A DNA stretch of 64,000 nt from Tabrizicola sp. (GTDB taxonomy: Bacteria; Pseudomonadota; Alphaproteobacteria; Rhodobacterales; Rhodobacteraceae), in contig NZ_JALHQD010000002.1 of assembly GCF_022842145.1 (NCBI RefSeq), positions 248,001-312,000 of the forward strand, in the 5' to 3' direction. Of the stretch, positions 36,959-46,049 are shown piece after piece; position 1 is the first letter of the stretch; each line of letters opens with the position of its first letter. Below the pieces are notes generated by a model. That model was given only the letters and a program-made list of their open reading frames with translations. It ran no database searches and was not told where the DNA came from. A program made the translations under genes and the position numbers.

Positions 36959-38314
36959 TCACACGTTCAGAAGAAGGTGTTCCCGCTCCCACGGGCTGAT
37001 GACCTGCAGGAACTCCTTGTATTCGTTCCGCTTCACGCTGTCGTAAACCCGGACGAAGTCCTGCCCCATCACCTCTTTCAAGGCCGCGTCCTCGTCCAGA
37101 AGGTCCAGCGCATCGCCCAGGTTGACCGGGATATCCTCGCTGTCGATGTAGGCGGAGCCGGCGAATTCCGGCCGTGGCTGGGTCTTGTTCATCAACCCGA
37201 GATAGCCGCAGGCCAGAGTCGATGCGATGCCGAGGTAGGGGTTGCAGTCCATTCCCGGAAGGCGGTTTTCGACCCGGCGTCCGGCCGAGGACGAGATCGG
37301 GATCCGCAGGCCGGTGGTCCGGTTGTCGCGGCCCCATTCCAGGTTGATCGGTGCGGCGAAGTCCGGAACGTAACGGCGGTAGCTGTTCACGTAAGGTGCG
37401 AACAAGGCCACCGCGCCCGAGAGATGCTTCTGCAATCCGCCGATGAAATGCAGGAAGGCGTCCGTTTCCACGCCCTTCGGGCCAGAGAAGATGTTCTTGC
37501 CCGTGCGGGTGTCGACGACCGAGGTGTGGATGTGCATCGCCGACCCGGGCTCGCCCGCGATGGGCTTGGCCATGAAGGTGGCAAAGCAGTCGTGGCGCAG
37601 CGCCGCCTCGCGGATCATGCGCTTGAAGAAGAAGACCTCGTCCGCCAGTCGGATCGGGTCGCCGTGGGCCAGGTTCAGCTCGATCTGGCCTGCGCCGCCT
37701 TCCTGTAGGATCCCGTCGATCTCCAGACCCTGGGCTTCGGCGAAGTCGTAGATGTCGTCGATCACCTTGCCGTATTCGTCGACCGCCGACATCGAATACG
37801 CCTGCTTTCCCGCCGCCCTGCGGCCCGAGCGGCCCATTGGCGGCATGATCGGCATGTTGGGGTCGATGTTGCGGGCGGTCAGGAAGAATTCCATCTCGGG
37901 TGCGACCACGGGACGCCAGCCCTGTGCTGCGTAAAGATCCATGATCCGGCGCAGCACGTTGCGGGGCGAAAAGGCGATCAGGTTGCCCTGTTGGTCCTTC
38001 GCGTCATGGATCACCTGCAGCGTGGTGTCGGCCGTCCAGGGCGCGGCCGTGGCCGTGGACCAGTCCGGCTCCAGGATCATGTCGGGTTCGGTGAAGGCAT
38101 CGAAGGGGTTGTCGGCCCATTCCCCGGTGATGGTCTGCAGGAAGATCGAGTTCGGCAGGAAGTAGCTCGTCTGCTTGCCGAATTTCGCGGCCGGCATCGC
38201 CTTGCCGCGTGCCACCCCGGCGATGTCGCCGATGATGCATTCCACTTCGTCTACCCGGCGGTTGCCAATGTAGTCACGCGCTGCCTCGGGCAGCTGGTCG
38301 GTCCATTTGGACAT
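36959..38314 (-). CDS. glutamine synthetase-family ligase, PuuA-like (copy 1)
   Basis: 451 residues. Glutamine-synthetase beta-grasp N-terminus (IGDIAGVARGKAMP) and catalytic domain with PEMEFFL, QIELNLAHGDP, SAMHIHTSV and NRTTGLRIP. It lacks the adenylylation-loop features of GlnA and resembles gamma-glutamylputrescine/polyamine synthetases (PuuA). With the adjacent PuuB-like oxidase this makes a gamma-glutamyl amine pathway likely. Another ligase copy lies 2.2 kb upstream. Confidence 0.86.
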   Translation of the reverse strand: MSKWTDQLPEAARDYIGNRRVDEVECIIGDIAGVARGKAMPAAKFGKQTSYFLPNSIFLQTITGEWADNPFDAFTEPDMILEPDWSTATAAPWTADTTLQVIHDAKDQQGNLIAFSPRNVLRRIMDLYAAQGWRPVVAPEMEFFLTARNIDPNMPIMPPMGRSGRRAAGKQAYSMSAVDEYGKVIDDIYDFAEAQGLEIDGILQEGGAGQIELNLAHGDPIRLADEVFFFKRMIREAALRHDCFATFMAKPIAGEPGSAMHIHTSVVDTRTGKNIFSGPKGVETDAFLHFIGGLQKHLSGAVALFAPYVNSYRRYVPDFAAPINLEWGRDNRTTGLRIPISSSAGRRVENRLPGMDCNPYLGIASTLACGYLGLMNKTQPRPEFAGSAYIDSEDIPVNLGDALDLLDEDAALKEVMGQDFVRVYDSVKRNEYKEFLQVISPWEREHLLLNV

Positions 38315-38350
38315 TAGGTCACACGTCTTTGGGGGGTGGCCCCCGCACCA

Positions 38351-39055
38351 TCAGGCGCGGAGCTTCTCGGCCCCAGTTTTCGCTTGGTGGGTCAGGAAGA
38401 AGTCCGCGATCCTGTCGGCCATTGACGGGCTGTCGAGGGTCTTGTCGAGCCGATCCGTGGCGTCGGCAAGAAGCGCGTCGGGGACCAGACCGGGTCCCCG
38501 GTACTTGATCAGCCCCGCCATGAACTCCTTGCGGAACTCGGGGTGGGGCTGGACGGTAAACATGCGGTCGTCGTAAAGCAGCGCCGCATTTTCGCACAGC
38601 GCCGTGGAGGCAAGGACCTTCGCCATTTCCGGCTTCCGGACCACCTGGTCCTGGTGCCAGGCGTTCAGCGTGTAGGTCTGATCGCCGAAGTCGTATTCGA
38701 TCGGCCCCACCGACCAGCCGCCCGCGAACTTCTCGACCTTGCCGCCCATCGCCTGGGCGATGATCTGGTGGCCGAAACAGATGCCCACAACCGGCACATG
38801 CTGGGCGAAGGCGCGGCGGATGAAGTCTTCCAGCGGCGGAATCCAGTCGTGCGGCTCATACGCGCCAAACCGCGAGCCGGTGATCAGCCAGCCGTCGCAC
38901 TCGTGCACGTCCTGCGGGAAGTCGTTGCGCAGCACCGCCCAGCGACGGAAGGTCAGGCCGCGGTCCGCCAGCAGTGTCTCGAAGAAATCCGGGTAGTCGC
39001 CCTGATCGCGCAGCGCGTCGGGGCTTTCGCCGGTCTGGAGGATGCCGATCTGCAT
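38351..39055 (-). CDS. class I glutamine amidotransferase-like protein
   Basis: 234 residues. Catalytic triad: C93 in VGICFGHQ, and H171 and E173 in VQPHPEF. I start at 39055 (MQIGILQTGESPD); the earlier reading adds 32 unconserved residues. It lies between the two PuuA-like ligases, so it may hydrolyse a gamma-glutamyl product (a PuuD-like job), although its family is GATase class I rather than the PuuD peptidase C26 form. Confidence 0.82.
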   Translation of the reverse strand: MQIGILQTGESPDALRDQGDYPDFFETLLADRGLTFRRWAVLRNDFPQDVHECDGWLITGSRFGAYEPHDWIPPLEDFIRRAFAQHVPVVGICFGHQIIAQAMGGKVEKFAGGWSVGPIEYDFGDQTYTLNAWHQDQVVRKPEMAKVLASTALCENAALLYDDRMFTVQPHPEFRKEFMAGLIKYRGPGLVPDALLADATDRLDKTLDSPSMADRIADFFLTHQAKTGAEKLRA

Positions 39056-39175
39056 CTTGGTCCCTCTGGTTTTTCTCAAGGTGGAAGCGAAGCGTGGGCC
39101 GGTCAAGGGCTCGTCGTGCGCCTTAGGCTGCTCATCGCGGGTCAGCGACAAGGGCCGAAGGCATCCGACAATCGG

Positions 39176-40516
39176 TCAGACCGTATCCAGGTACAGCTCT
39201 ACCCGCTCTTCCGGAGTCAGCTCCGCCAGGTAGTGCAGTTCCTGCCGCTTGGTCTGCACCAGGTTGCGGATCAGTTCCTTCGGCAGGAAGCGATAAAGGT
39301 GGTCCGAATGTTCGAACGCCTCGATCGCGGCCTCCCAGCTGGAGGGGATCTGCGGCAGATCCATCGCATAAGCGTTGCCGGTGACGGGCGGCGCAGGTTC
39401 GATCTCGTCCTCGATCCCGCTCAGCGCGGCGCCCAGGATGGCGGCCAGCATCAGGTAGGGGTTCACGTCGCCGCCTGCCACGCGATGCTCGATCCGCCGG
39501 GCCGAGGGATTGCCAGCCGGGATGCGGATCGCGGCGGTGCGGTTCTCGTAGCCCCAGCTGATTGCGGTGGGCGCGTGCTTGTCGGGGACAAGGCGTTCGT
39601 AACTGTTGAAGTGCGGTGCGAACAGGAGCGTCGAGTCGTGCATCGCCGAAAGGCACCCGGCCACGGCATGGCGCAGTTGCGCGGTGCCCTTGGGGCCGCC
39701 CGAGTCGAAGATGTTGTCGCCCTTCGAATCCAGCACCGAGAAATGCGTGTGCAGGCCCGAGCCGGAGTATTCCGCATAAGGCTTGGCCATGAAGCTGGCG
39801 GCAAAGCCGTGGCGGCGGGCCAGGCCCTTGACCAGCATCTTGAAGAGCCAGGCATCGTCAGCGGCGCGCAGCGGGTCGTCGCAGTGCATCAGGTTGACTT
39901 CGAACTGGCCCAGCCCGGTTTCCGACGTGGTGGTGTCGGCCGGAATGTCCATCGCCTCGCAGGCGTCGTAAAGGTCGGTGAAGAAGGTGTCGAAAGCGTC
40001 CAGCGCGCGGATCGACAGCGTCTCGGCCGCCTTGCGGCGCTTGCCGGATCGGGGCGAGGCGGGGACCTGCATGGTCTTGCCCGAGTCGTCGATCAGGAAG
40101 AATTCCAGCTCCATCGCGCAGACCGGGGTCAGGCCCTTGGCCTTGTAGCGCTGGACGACGGCGTTCAGCGCGTGGCGCGGGTCGCCCTCGTACGGAGTGC
40201 CGTTCTCGCGGAACATCCAGATCGGCAGCAGCGCGGTCGGTGCCTCCAGCCAGGGCATCGGCATGAAGCCACGCTCGGTCGGTTTCAAAAGGCCGTCGGC
40301 GTCGCCCTGCTCAAAGACGAGCGGGCTGTCGTCGATATCTTCGCCCCAGATGTCCAGGTTCAGGACGGAAAACGGGAAACGCGTGCCGTTCTTGACCACG
40401 TTGTCGGCAAAGCGGGCAGGCACACGCTTGCCACGGGCCTGACCGTTCAGATCGACGGCAGCCACGCGGATGGTCCGCACGTCCGGGTGCTTTCGCAGGT
40501 AATCTTTCATCGTCAT
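39176..40516 (-). CDS. glutamine synthetase-family ligase, PuuA-like (copy 2)
   Basis: 446 residues, homologous to copy 1 but clearly diverged. It shares VDLNGQARGKRVP, AMELEFFL, GQFEVNLMHCDDP, SGLHTHFSV and NRTAAIRIPAGN. Two non-identical ligases in one cluster suggest two substrates or a heteromer. It begins 189 bases downstream of the transporter genes, with an upstream palindrome TTTGATCAAA. Confidence 0.86.
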   Translation of the reverse strand: MTMKDYLRKHPDVRTIRVAAVDLNGQARGKRVPARFADNVVKNGTRFPFSVLNLDIWGEDIDDSPLVFEQGDADGLLKPTERGFMPMPWLEAPTALLPIWMFRENGTPYEGDPRHALNAVVQRYKAKGLTPVCAMELEFFLIDDSGKTMQVPASPRSGKRRKAAETLSIRALDAFDTFFTDLYDACEAMDIPADTTTSETGLGQFEVNLMHCDDPLRAADDAWLFKMLVKGLARRHGFAASFMAKPYAEYSGSGLHTHFSVLDSKGDNIFDSGGPKGTAQLRHAVAGCLSAMHDSTLLFAPHFNSYERLVPDKHAPTAISWGYENRTAAIRIPAGNPSARRIEHRVAGGDVNPYLMLAAILGAALSGIEDEIEPAPPVTGNAYAMDLPQIPSSWEAAIEAFEHSDHLYRFLPKELIRNLVQTKRQELHYLAELTPEERVELYLDTV

Positions 40517-40686
40517 GTCGTTATGCGGTCAGGGCACGGCCCCCGCGCGCGCAGCCGCCGAACCTGTCGGCAAGACCGCCCCATGCGAAGGTTCGGACCA
40601 TGCCCTTGGCCCTTCCCCTGTTTCGATCTCCTCTCCCCGCAGGCCAATTCCGGCGCTGCACGGGGTCCGGGCGGGTGCCCGAATAA

Positions 40687-40696
40687 TTTGATCAAA
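40687..40696. promoter_or_regulatory. candidate operator palindrome TTTGATCAAA
   Basis: A perfect 10-base palindrome in the 189-base gap between the ligase (40516) and the permease stop (40706). The protein that would bind it is unknown, and one copy only was seen. Confidence 0.25.
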
Positions 40697-40705
40697 AGTA
40701 GCCTA

Positions 40706-41533
40706 CTACCGGATCAACTGCGGACGCAAGCGAATTTTGCTGCGGATGTTCGACGGCAAGTGCCGGTTCAGGTGCCTGTTCACCCGCCCGTAGAAGAAGG
40801 TGACGGCCAGGGTCAGAAGGATGAAGTAGAAAGCCACGATGGGGTAGGGGACGAAGGGGTTGAAGGTCTTGTCGGCGAAATAGTTCGCGTAATAGAGCGC
40901 GTCGCCCTTCTGCGCGAAGGCTGGAAAGCCGCTGAAGAAGACCAGCGTTGTCGCGTGGAAAAGGAAGATCGCCTCGTTGGTATAGGCGGGCCATCCCAGC
41001 CGCAGCATCGTCGGCCATTCGATCCGGATGAACTTTTTCCAGCCGGTGAGGCCGTAGGCCTCGGCGGCCTCAAGATCACCCTTCGGGATCGACTTCAGCG
41101 CGCCGTGGAAGATCTCGGCCGAATAGGCGGCGGTGTTCAGGAACAGGACCAGAAGCGCGCCGGCCCAGGCCCGTGTGGTCCAGGCGGTGTTGAGGTGGAT
41201 GCCCAGGATGTCCACGCCGCCCTTGGGCAGCATGACCAGCGCCTCGTAGGCCAGAAAGAACTGGATGAAAAGTGGCGAGCCACGGAAGATGAAGACGTAC
41301 CAGTCGGCGGGCTTGCGGATCAGCGGGTTGCGGGCATTCCGGGCCAGCGCGATGGCATTGGCCAGAAAGAAGCCCGCCACCAGCGCCAGCACCCCGAAGT
41401 AGATGTTCCACAGCATCCCCGACCCGATCAGGGTGAACTGCTGGCAAAGCGTGAAATCGGAACGCGGTAAAAGGTTTTCGCCGATCCCGATGGAACGAAG
41501 GCCGTAGGCCTGGATGGTTTCCCAGCAGGTCAT
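40706..41533 (-). CDS. polar amino acid/amine ABC transporter permease (HisM type)
   Basis: 275 residues with about six membrane helices. The EAA-loop is EAAEAYGLTGWKKFIRIEWP. The start at 41533 overlaps the partner permease stop (ATGA). The long periplasmic/cytoplasmic loop (HLNTAWTTRAWAG) and the FPAFAQKGDALYYANYF segment fit opine/histidine-type permeases. It forms a heterodimer with the next gene. Confidence 0.86.
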   Translation of the reverse strand: MTCWETIQAYGLRSIGIGENLLPRSDFTLCQQFTLIGSGMLWNIYFGVLALVAGFFLANAIALARNARNPLIRKPADWYVFIFRGSPLFIQFFLAYEALVMLPKGGVDILGIHLNTAWTTRAWAGALLVLFLNTAAYSAEIFHGALKSIPKGDLEAAEAYGLTGWKKFIRIEWPTMLRLGWPAYTNEAIFLFHATTLVFFSGFPAFAQKGDALYYANYFADKTFNPFVPYPIVAFYFILLTLAVTFFYGRVNRHLNRHLPSNIRSKIRLRPQLIR

Positions 41534-42408
41534 GCGCCCGCCCTCCGCAGGGCTTCGCCGCCTGCCGTGGCCTGGCCGTGGCTCAGCTTGCGCGTCAGCT
41601 TCGATATGCCGATCTCGGAGACGCGGGTGAAGGTCAGGTAGAAGACCATAAGCCCCAGGAAATACCACAGCCGCCAGTCGCCATGCGGGTACTCATAGGC
41701 CTGGGTTTTCGACCCGCCCAATTCGCGGGCGTAGTAGACGATGTCCTTGAGGCCCAGCAGGAACAGCAAGGGCGTGGCCTTGATCAGGATCATCCACAGG
41801 TTCCCAAGCCCCGGCAGCGCATAGACCCACATCTGCGGGATCAGGATGCGGCGGAAGACCTGGCGGCGGCTCATGCCGTAAGCCTCGGCCGTTTCCAGCT
41901 GGGCGCGGGGCACGGCGTTCATCGCCCCGAAGATCACGTTGGCCACGAAGGCGCCGAAGACGATGGCGAAAGTCACGACGGCCAGCATGAAGCCGTAAGC
42001 CTGGTGCCAGAAGGGCGAGGATTTCGACAGCGGGACCTTCGCCTCGGGACAAACCCGGAACTCCAGCCCCTGCCAGGGCCAGGCATGGTCGGCACAGACC
42101 GCCAGGCTTTTCGAGTATTCGATGACCTGGTCCAGTGCGATGACGAAGAACAGAAAGAAGATGATGTCAGGCACCCCGCGCACCATCCAGATGTAGACCT
42201 TCCCCAGCCAGCTTACGGGCGCGACATGGGATCGGGCTGCGGTGGCGCCAAGGAAACCCATCCCAAGCGCGGCGGGGGCGGTGATCGCCAGCAGCAGGAG
42301 GACGGTCAGGAAAGACCAGTAGAAGTCGACATGCTTTGCCGATGTCAGATAGCAGGCGGCCCAGGTCAGGCCCTCGATGGCTTTCGGATCGGCGCAGGCT
42401 TCGAACAT
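41530..42408 (-). CDS. polar amino acid/amine ABC transporter permease (HisQ type)
   Basis: 292 residues. EAA-loop AEAYGMSRRQVFRRILIPQ. N-terminal part has a ~25-residue soluble stretch before the first helix, then five or six helices. An unusual hydrophilic insert of about 45 residues, rich in charged and aromatic residues (CADHAWPWQGLEFRVCPEAK, C-x14-C), sits between helices, probably in the periplasm. Coupled to the other permease. Confidence 0.86.
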   Translation of the reverse strand: MFEACADPKAIEGLTWAACYLTSAKHVDFYWSFLTVLLLLAITAPAALGMGFLGATAARSHVAPVSWLGKVYIWMVRGVPDIIFFLFFVIALDQVIEYSKSLAVCADHAWPWQGLEFRVCPEAKVPLSKSSPFWHQAYGFMLAVVTFAIVFGAFVANVIFGAMNAVPRAQLETAEAYGMSRRQVFRRILIPQMWVYALPGLGNLWMILIKATPLLFLLGLKDIVYYARELGGSKTQAYEYPHGDWRLWYFLGLMVFYLTFTRVSEIGISKLTRKLSHGQATAGGEALRRAGA

Positions 42409-42459
42409 TCGCGGGTCCCGTTATGGAAGGGGCGGGCCCGAAGGCCCGCCCGGTCAGGC

Positions 42460-43212
42460 TTAGCAGCCTTCCTTGCCCGCGTCGCCCCAGGTCTTGGACT
42501 CGGGTCCGAAGTATTCGGCCTTGGTGATCATCGTGTCCAATGTGCCGTCGCACTTCATCGACTTGATCGCCGCGTCGAACTTTTCGCGCAGCGCGTCGTC
42601 GCTGTCGCGGAAGCCCAGGCCCACGCCGCCACCGATGGATTCTTCACGCGCCAAGAGCACCAGCTCGCCACCCGACTCGTTGGCCATCGGCACGAGGTAG
42701 TCCTTGTCGGCCAGCACAGCCACCGCCTCACCGTTCTTCACGGCGGCGACGGTTTCCTCGGGGGTCGCGTATTCGACCAGCTGCATCCCGTTCTCGGCGA
42801 TGAACGAGGCCTGGATCGTGCCGGTCTGCGCCGCCACCGGGCCGGACATCAGGTCGGTTTCGGCCGACAGCGCCAGATAGGACGACGACGCCGGCGGCAG
42901 ATAGCCCGCGCTGAAGTCGATCACTTCCTCACGCTCGTCGGTGATGCTCATCCCCGCGATGATCACATCGTAGTTGCCCGACTGCAGGTTCGGGATGATC
43001 GAATCCCACTCGTTCGTCACCCACTCGCAGGTGAGGCTTGCCCGCTTGCACAGCTCGTCGCCGAACTCGCGCTCGAAGCCGGCGACTTCGCCGGCGTCAT
43101 TGATGAAGTTGTAGGGCGGGTAGGCGCCCTCGGTTCCCAGGCGGACGATGTCCTGGGCAGAAGCCGCGCCGGCGATGGTGGCCAGGGCGGTCGCGATCAG
43201 CAGTTTTTTCAT
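42460..43212 (-). CDS. periplasmic amino acid/amine-binding protein (HisJ/ArgT-like)
   Basis: 250 residues with a signal peptide MKKLLIATALATIAGAASA cleaved before Q20. Family 3 solute-binding protein: GTEGAYPPYNFINDAGEVAGFE and DVIIAGMSITDEREEVIDFS are the usual cationic amino-acid-binding signatures. It feeds the two permeases next door. The presence of a second binding protein in the operon widens the possible substrate range. Confidence 0.9.
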   Translation of the reverse strand: MKKLLIATALATIAGAASAQDIVRLGTEGAYPPYNFINDAGEVAGFEREFGDELCKRASLTCEWVTNEWDSIIPNLQSGNYDVIIAGMSITDEREEVIDFSAGYLPPASSSYLALSAETDLMSGPVAAQTGTIQASFIAENGMQLVEYATPEETVAAVKNGEAVAVLADKDYLVPMANESGGELVLLAREESIGGGVGLGFRDSDDALREKFDAAIKSMKCDGTLDTMITKAEYFGPESKTWGDAGKEGC

Positions 43213-43247
43213 CCTGTGTCTCCCTTAACGTCGGATGGGTTGGTGGT

Positions 43248-43955
43248 TCATTCGAACCAGCGTGCTTCCAGGCTTGCAAGCGTTCCGTCGCGACGCATCG
43301 CGTCCAGAGCGCCATTCAGCGTGTCCAGAAGGTCGGTGTTGCCCTTGCAGACGGCCATGGCCACGCCGTCATCCGGGATCATTTCGGCATATAGATAGTC
43401 CAGACCTTGTTCCGCCACGAAGGCCTGGATGTCGGACCGGGTCCGGAACGGCCCCAGCGCAAGGTCCACTTTTCCCTGCGCCAAAGACTCCAGCACCTGC
43501 GGCTCGGTCGGATAGGCGATGAAGCGGTAGCCCATGTGGCGCAGATGCGCTTCATGCACCGTGCCCGATTGCACCCCGACCAGCGCGACCGACGGCCCGG
43601 GCGCGCCCGGCGGGCCGATGTACCATTCCTCGGGGTCGGTGCCGTGGTAGGACTGGGTGAAATCCACCAGGGCCCGGCGTTCCTCCGTGACCGCCATCCC
43701 GCCCAGCACCACGTCGAACTGGCCTGCCATGACGCCGGGGATCAGCTGGTCGAAGTTCACGCGTTCCCAATCGCAGCGCAGCATGGCCCGCAAGCAGACC
43801 TCGTCCATCAGGTCCCGCTCATAGCCGGTGATGATGCCCGCAGCATCGACGTAGGTGTATTCCGGAAACGGCGCGTCGGTGCCGATGGTGATCGGTTCGG
43901 ACGAAATCAGGACCAGCCCGGTTACGGCCGCAGCGATCGCACCGAGACAGGGCAT
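43248..43955 (-). CDS. second family-3 solute-binding protein
   Basis: 235 residues. The N-terminal hydrophobic segment (CLGAIAAAVTGLVLISS) serves as signal or anchor, with no classic cleavage site. Ligand-domain blocks are GTDAPFPEYTYVDAAGIITGYE and DVVLGGMAVTEERRALVDFT. The shorter length and altered N-terminus suggest a diverged copy of the 42460 gene. It overlaps the ATPase gene by one base. Confidence 0.83.
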   Translation of the reverse strand: MPCLGAIAAAVTGLVLISSEPITIGTDAPFPEYTYVDAAGIITGYERDLMDEVCLRAMLRCDWERVNFDQLIPGVMAGQFDVVLGGMAVTEERRALVDFTQSYHGTDPEEWYIGPPGAPGPSVALVGVQSGTVHEAHLRHMGYRFIAYPTEPQVLESLAQGKVDLALGPFRTRSDIQAFVAEQGLDYLYAEMIPDDGVAMAVCKGNTDLLDTLNGALDAMRRDGTLASLEARWFE

Positions 43956-44737
43956 CAGGCAACCGTCGCCGAGAGGAACCCGCGCAGACGGTCGCTGCGT
44001 GGATTGCCGAACAGGCTTTCGGGCGGGCCCTGCTCCTCGATCTTGCCCTTGTGCAGGAAGATCACGTGATCAGAGGTGTCCGCGGCCAGCTTCATGTCAT
44101 GCGTGACCAGAAGCATGGTCCGTCCCTCGTCGGCCAGCGCCTTGATCACGCGGACGACCTCCTGCTCCAGTTCGGGGTCCAGCGCACTGGTCGGCTCGTC
44201 GAACAGAAGCGCCCGCGGCTCCATGCACAAGGCCCGCGCGATGGCGGCCCGCTGCTGCTGGCCGCCCGACAGCTGCGCCGGCCAGGCATCGGCCTTGTCG
44301 CCGATCCCGACCTTGTCCAGGTAGTGACGGGCCTTCTCCTCGACCTCTTTCGGGTCGCGCTTCAGGACGGTGACGGGCGCTTCCATCACGTTCTGCAGGA
44401 TCGTCAGGTGGGACCACAGGTTGAACTGCTGGAACACCATCGACAGGTTCGTCCGGATCCGCGTGACCTGATCCCGGTCAGCCGGGTGGCGGTTGTGCCC
44501 CTCGCCCTTCCAGCGCACAGCCTCGCCCTCGAAGCGGATATCGCCCTGCTGGCTTTCCTCAAGCAGGTTGCAGCAGCGCAAAAGCGTCGATTTCCCCGAT
44601 CCCGATGAGCCGATCAGCGAGACCACATGCCCGCGCGGCGCGACCAGATCGACACCTTTCAGCACCTCCAGCGGACCGTAACTCTTGTGGAGATCACGGA
44701 TCTCGATGACCGGAGTGTCGGTGGCTGGATCGGGCAT
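43955..44737 (-). CDS. ABC transporter ATP-binding protein (HisP/GlnQ type)
   Basis: 260 residues. Walker A GSSGSGKST (43-51), Q-loop VFQQFNLWSH, signature LSGGQ (156-160), Walker B ALLFDEPTSALD (D180), and switch His in VTHDMKLA. First gene of the transporter operon. ATPases of this type energise uptake through the adjacent permease pair. Confidence 0.95.
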   Translation of the reverse strand: MPDPATDTPVIEIRDLHKSYGPLEVLKGVDLVAPRGHVVSLIGSSGSGKSTLLRCCNLLEESQQGDIRFEGEAVRWKGEGHNRHPADRDQVTRIRTNLSMVFQQFNLWSHLTILQNVMEAPVTVLKRDPKEVEEKARHYLDKVGIGDKADAWPAQLSGGQQQRAAIARALCMEPRALLFDEPTSALDPELEQEVVRVIKALADEGRTMLLVTHDMKLAADTSDHVIFLHKGKIEEQGPPESLFGNPRSDRLRGFLSATVA

Positions 44738-44841
44738 GGGTTTTCACGTCTGGAAGCGGTTTGGACAGGGAGTAGGACGCAGATTGTGCAGCAATGCAAC
44801 GGCGATTTGGGCAGTTCAGGCGTACATCTTCGGCGTTATGG

Positions 44842-45609
44842 TCAGGCTGATGCTGCAATCTGCTCTGGTGGCAAGGGATTTGGCACGGCCAGGTAATCCG
44901 GCACCGGCAGGCGGACAAAGCCCCGCAGCCGAAGGATATCCCGGTCGGCGGCCGAAAGCGCCGAGATCGCCTCGCTCACCGCGTCAAAAACCGGCGCGGG
45001 GTCGCGTCCAGCCGCCGTGATGAAAGGCAGTCCGGGCGTCGGATCGGTCAAGGCGATCACCTTCAGCGTCGACTCGGGTTCGCCGGCCTGCATCAGTGCA
45101 TGGGTCACCGCATCCAGCGAGGCGATGTCGGCCCGGCCTTCGGCGACCGCCTGGGCCGACAGGCGATGCCCTCCGGTCTGCACGGCAGGGGGAAGACGAA
45201 CCCCCATTCTGGCCGCATGGGTCTGCGGGGCCGCCCAGCCGGATTGCGACAGGGGTTCGTTGAAGGCAAAGCGCGCACCGTCAAAGTCGGCCAGCGTTTT
45301 GCGCCGATCATCGGCACGGGCGACGAAGACCGATCGGTAGTAGCCCGGCGCGCACCCCTCAACCCCGTAGTCCGGAGTACCGACATAAGTCACCTGCCCA
45401 TGCAGCCGCGCCCGGAACGGATAGCCGCAGGTCTGGGACAGGATCAGGTCCGGCGACTGCCAGGCATCCCAATAGGCATGCTCGCCGCGCGTCAAAGCTT
45501 CCGGAGCTTCCAGTCCCCGACCGCGTAACCCGGTGCGGATCAGCGCCCACAGCCGGTCATTCGCGCCCTCGGCGGGCCCGAAGTCGTACATCCCAAGGCT
45601 GGCGATCAT
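44842..45609 (-). CDS. PhnD-like phosphate/phosphonate-binding-family protein without signal peptide
   Basis: 255 residues. Contains the binding-protein core segments LILSQTCGYPFRARL, GYYRSVFVARADDRRKTLADF, ARFAFNEPLSQSGW and PGLPFITAAGRD, as in PhnD-family solute-binding proteins. There is no N-terminal signal sequence, and no transporter partner nearby. A cytoplasmic sensor or enzyme-like role is possible. Its start overlaps the TerB-like gene by ATGA. Confidence 0.75.
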   Translation of the reverse strand: MIASLGMYDFGPAEGANDRLWALIRTGLRGRGLEAPEALTRGEHAYWDAWQSPDLILSQTCGYPFRARLHGQVTYVGTPDYGVEGCAPGYYRSVFVARADDRRKTLADFDGARFAFNEPLSQSGWAAPQTHAARMGVRLPPAVQTGGHRLSAQAVAEGRADIASLDAVTHALMQAGEPESTLKVIALTDPTPGLPFITAAGRDPAPVFDAVSEAISALSAADRDILRLRGFVRLPVPDYLAVPNPLPPEQIAASA

Positions 45610-46040
45610 TCCTCTTCGGCCTTCTGACGCGCCAGGGCCGATTCCACGTCCGTAAGACCCAGAAGGTTCGCCACCAGCCGCATCAGCCGGTCCTCATGCG
45701 CCTCGCGAAGACCATCGACCAGAGCCACCGACCAGAGCGCGGTCATCAGCTCGGCCCGGTCCTCCAGCGGCACAGCCTCTTTCAGCGCGCGGGTGAAGCG
45801 CACCGTGTCGGGCGCCTCGCGTTCGATGTCCTCGGCCTCGGCGCGCAACTTTGCCGTCGCAAAGGGGTCCAACCCATAGCGGAGCGACAGCACACGGTCG
45901 ATCCGCTCCACCTCCTCGGCGGCATAAAGCCCGTCGGTGCGGGCGATGCGCACAAGCAGCGTCGCCAGCGCCAACTGGGCGTCGGGCTCGGGCAGGCGGG
46001 CGGGTTCGGGGGCCAACAGGCGGCGGAGAAGATCGATCAT
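45606..46040 (-). CDS. TerB-like (tellurite resistance TerB family) helical protein
   Basis: 144 residues, all-helical and acidic, with the TerB-type segments LALATLLVRIARTDGLYAAEE and LMTALWSVALVDGLREAHED. Such proteins have unknown general functions, often with metal-binding acidic clusters. Coupled to the PhnD-like gene downstream, and 9 bases after rlmJ. Confidence 0.75.
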   Translation of the reverse strand: MIDLLRRLLAPEPARLPEPDAQLALATLLVRIARTDGLYAAEEVERIDRVLSLRYGLDPFATAKLRAEAEDIEREAPDTVRFTRALKEAVPLEDRAELMTALWSVALVDGLREAHEDRLMRLVANLLGLTDVESALARQKAEEE

Positions 46041-46049
46041 GGCGTGAAC

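Noticed and set aside
38543-41470. 975-residue plus-strand reading
   Set aside because: Runs antisense through two ligase genes and a permease gene. It is a product of high GC, with no domain seen.
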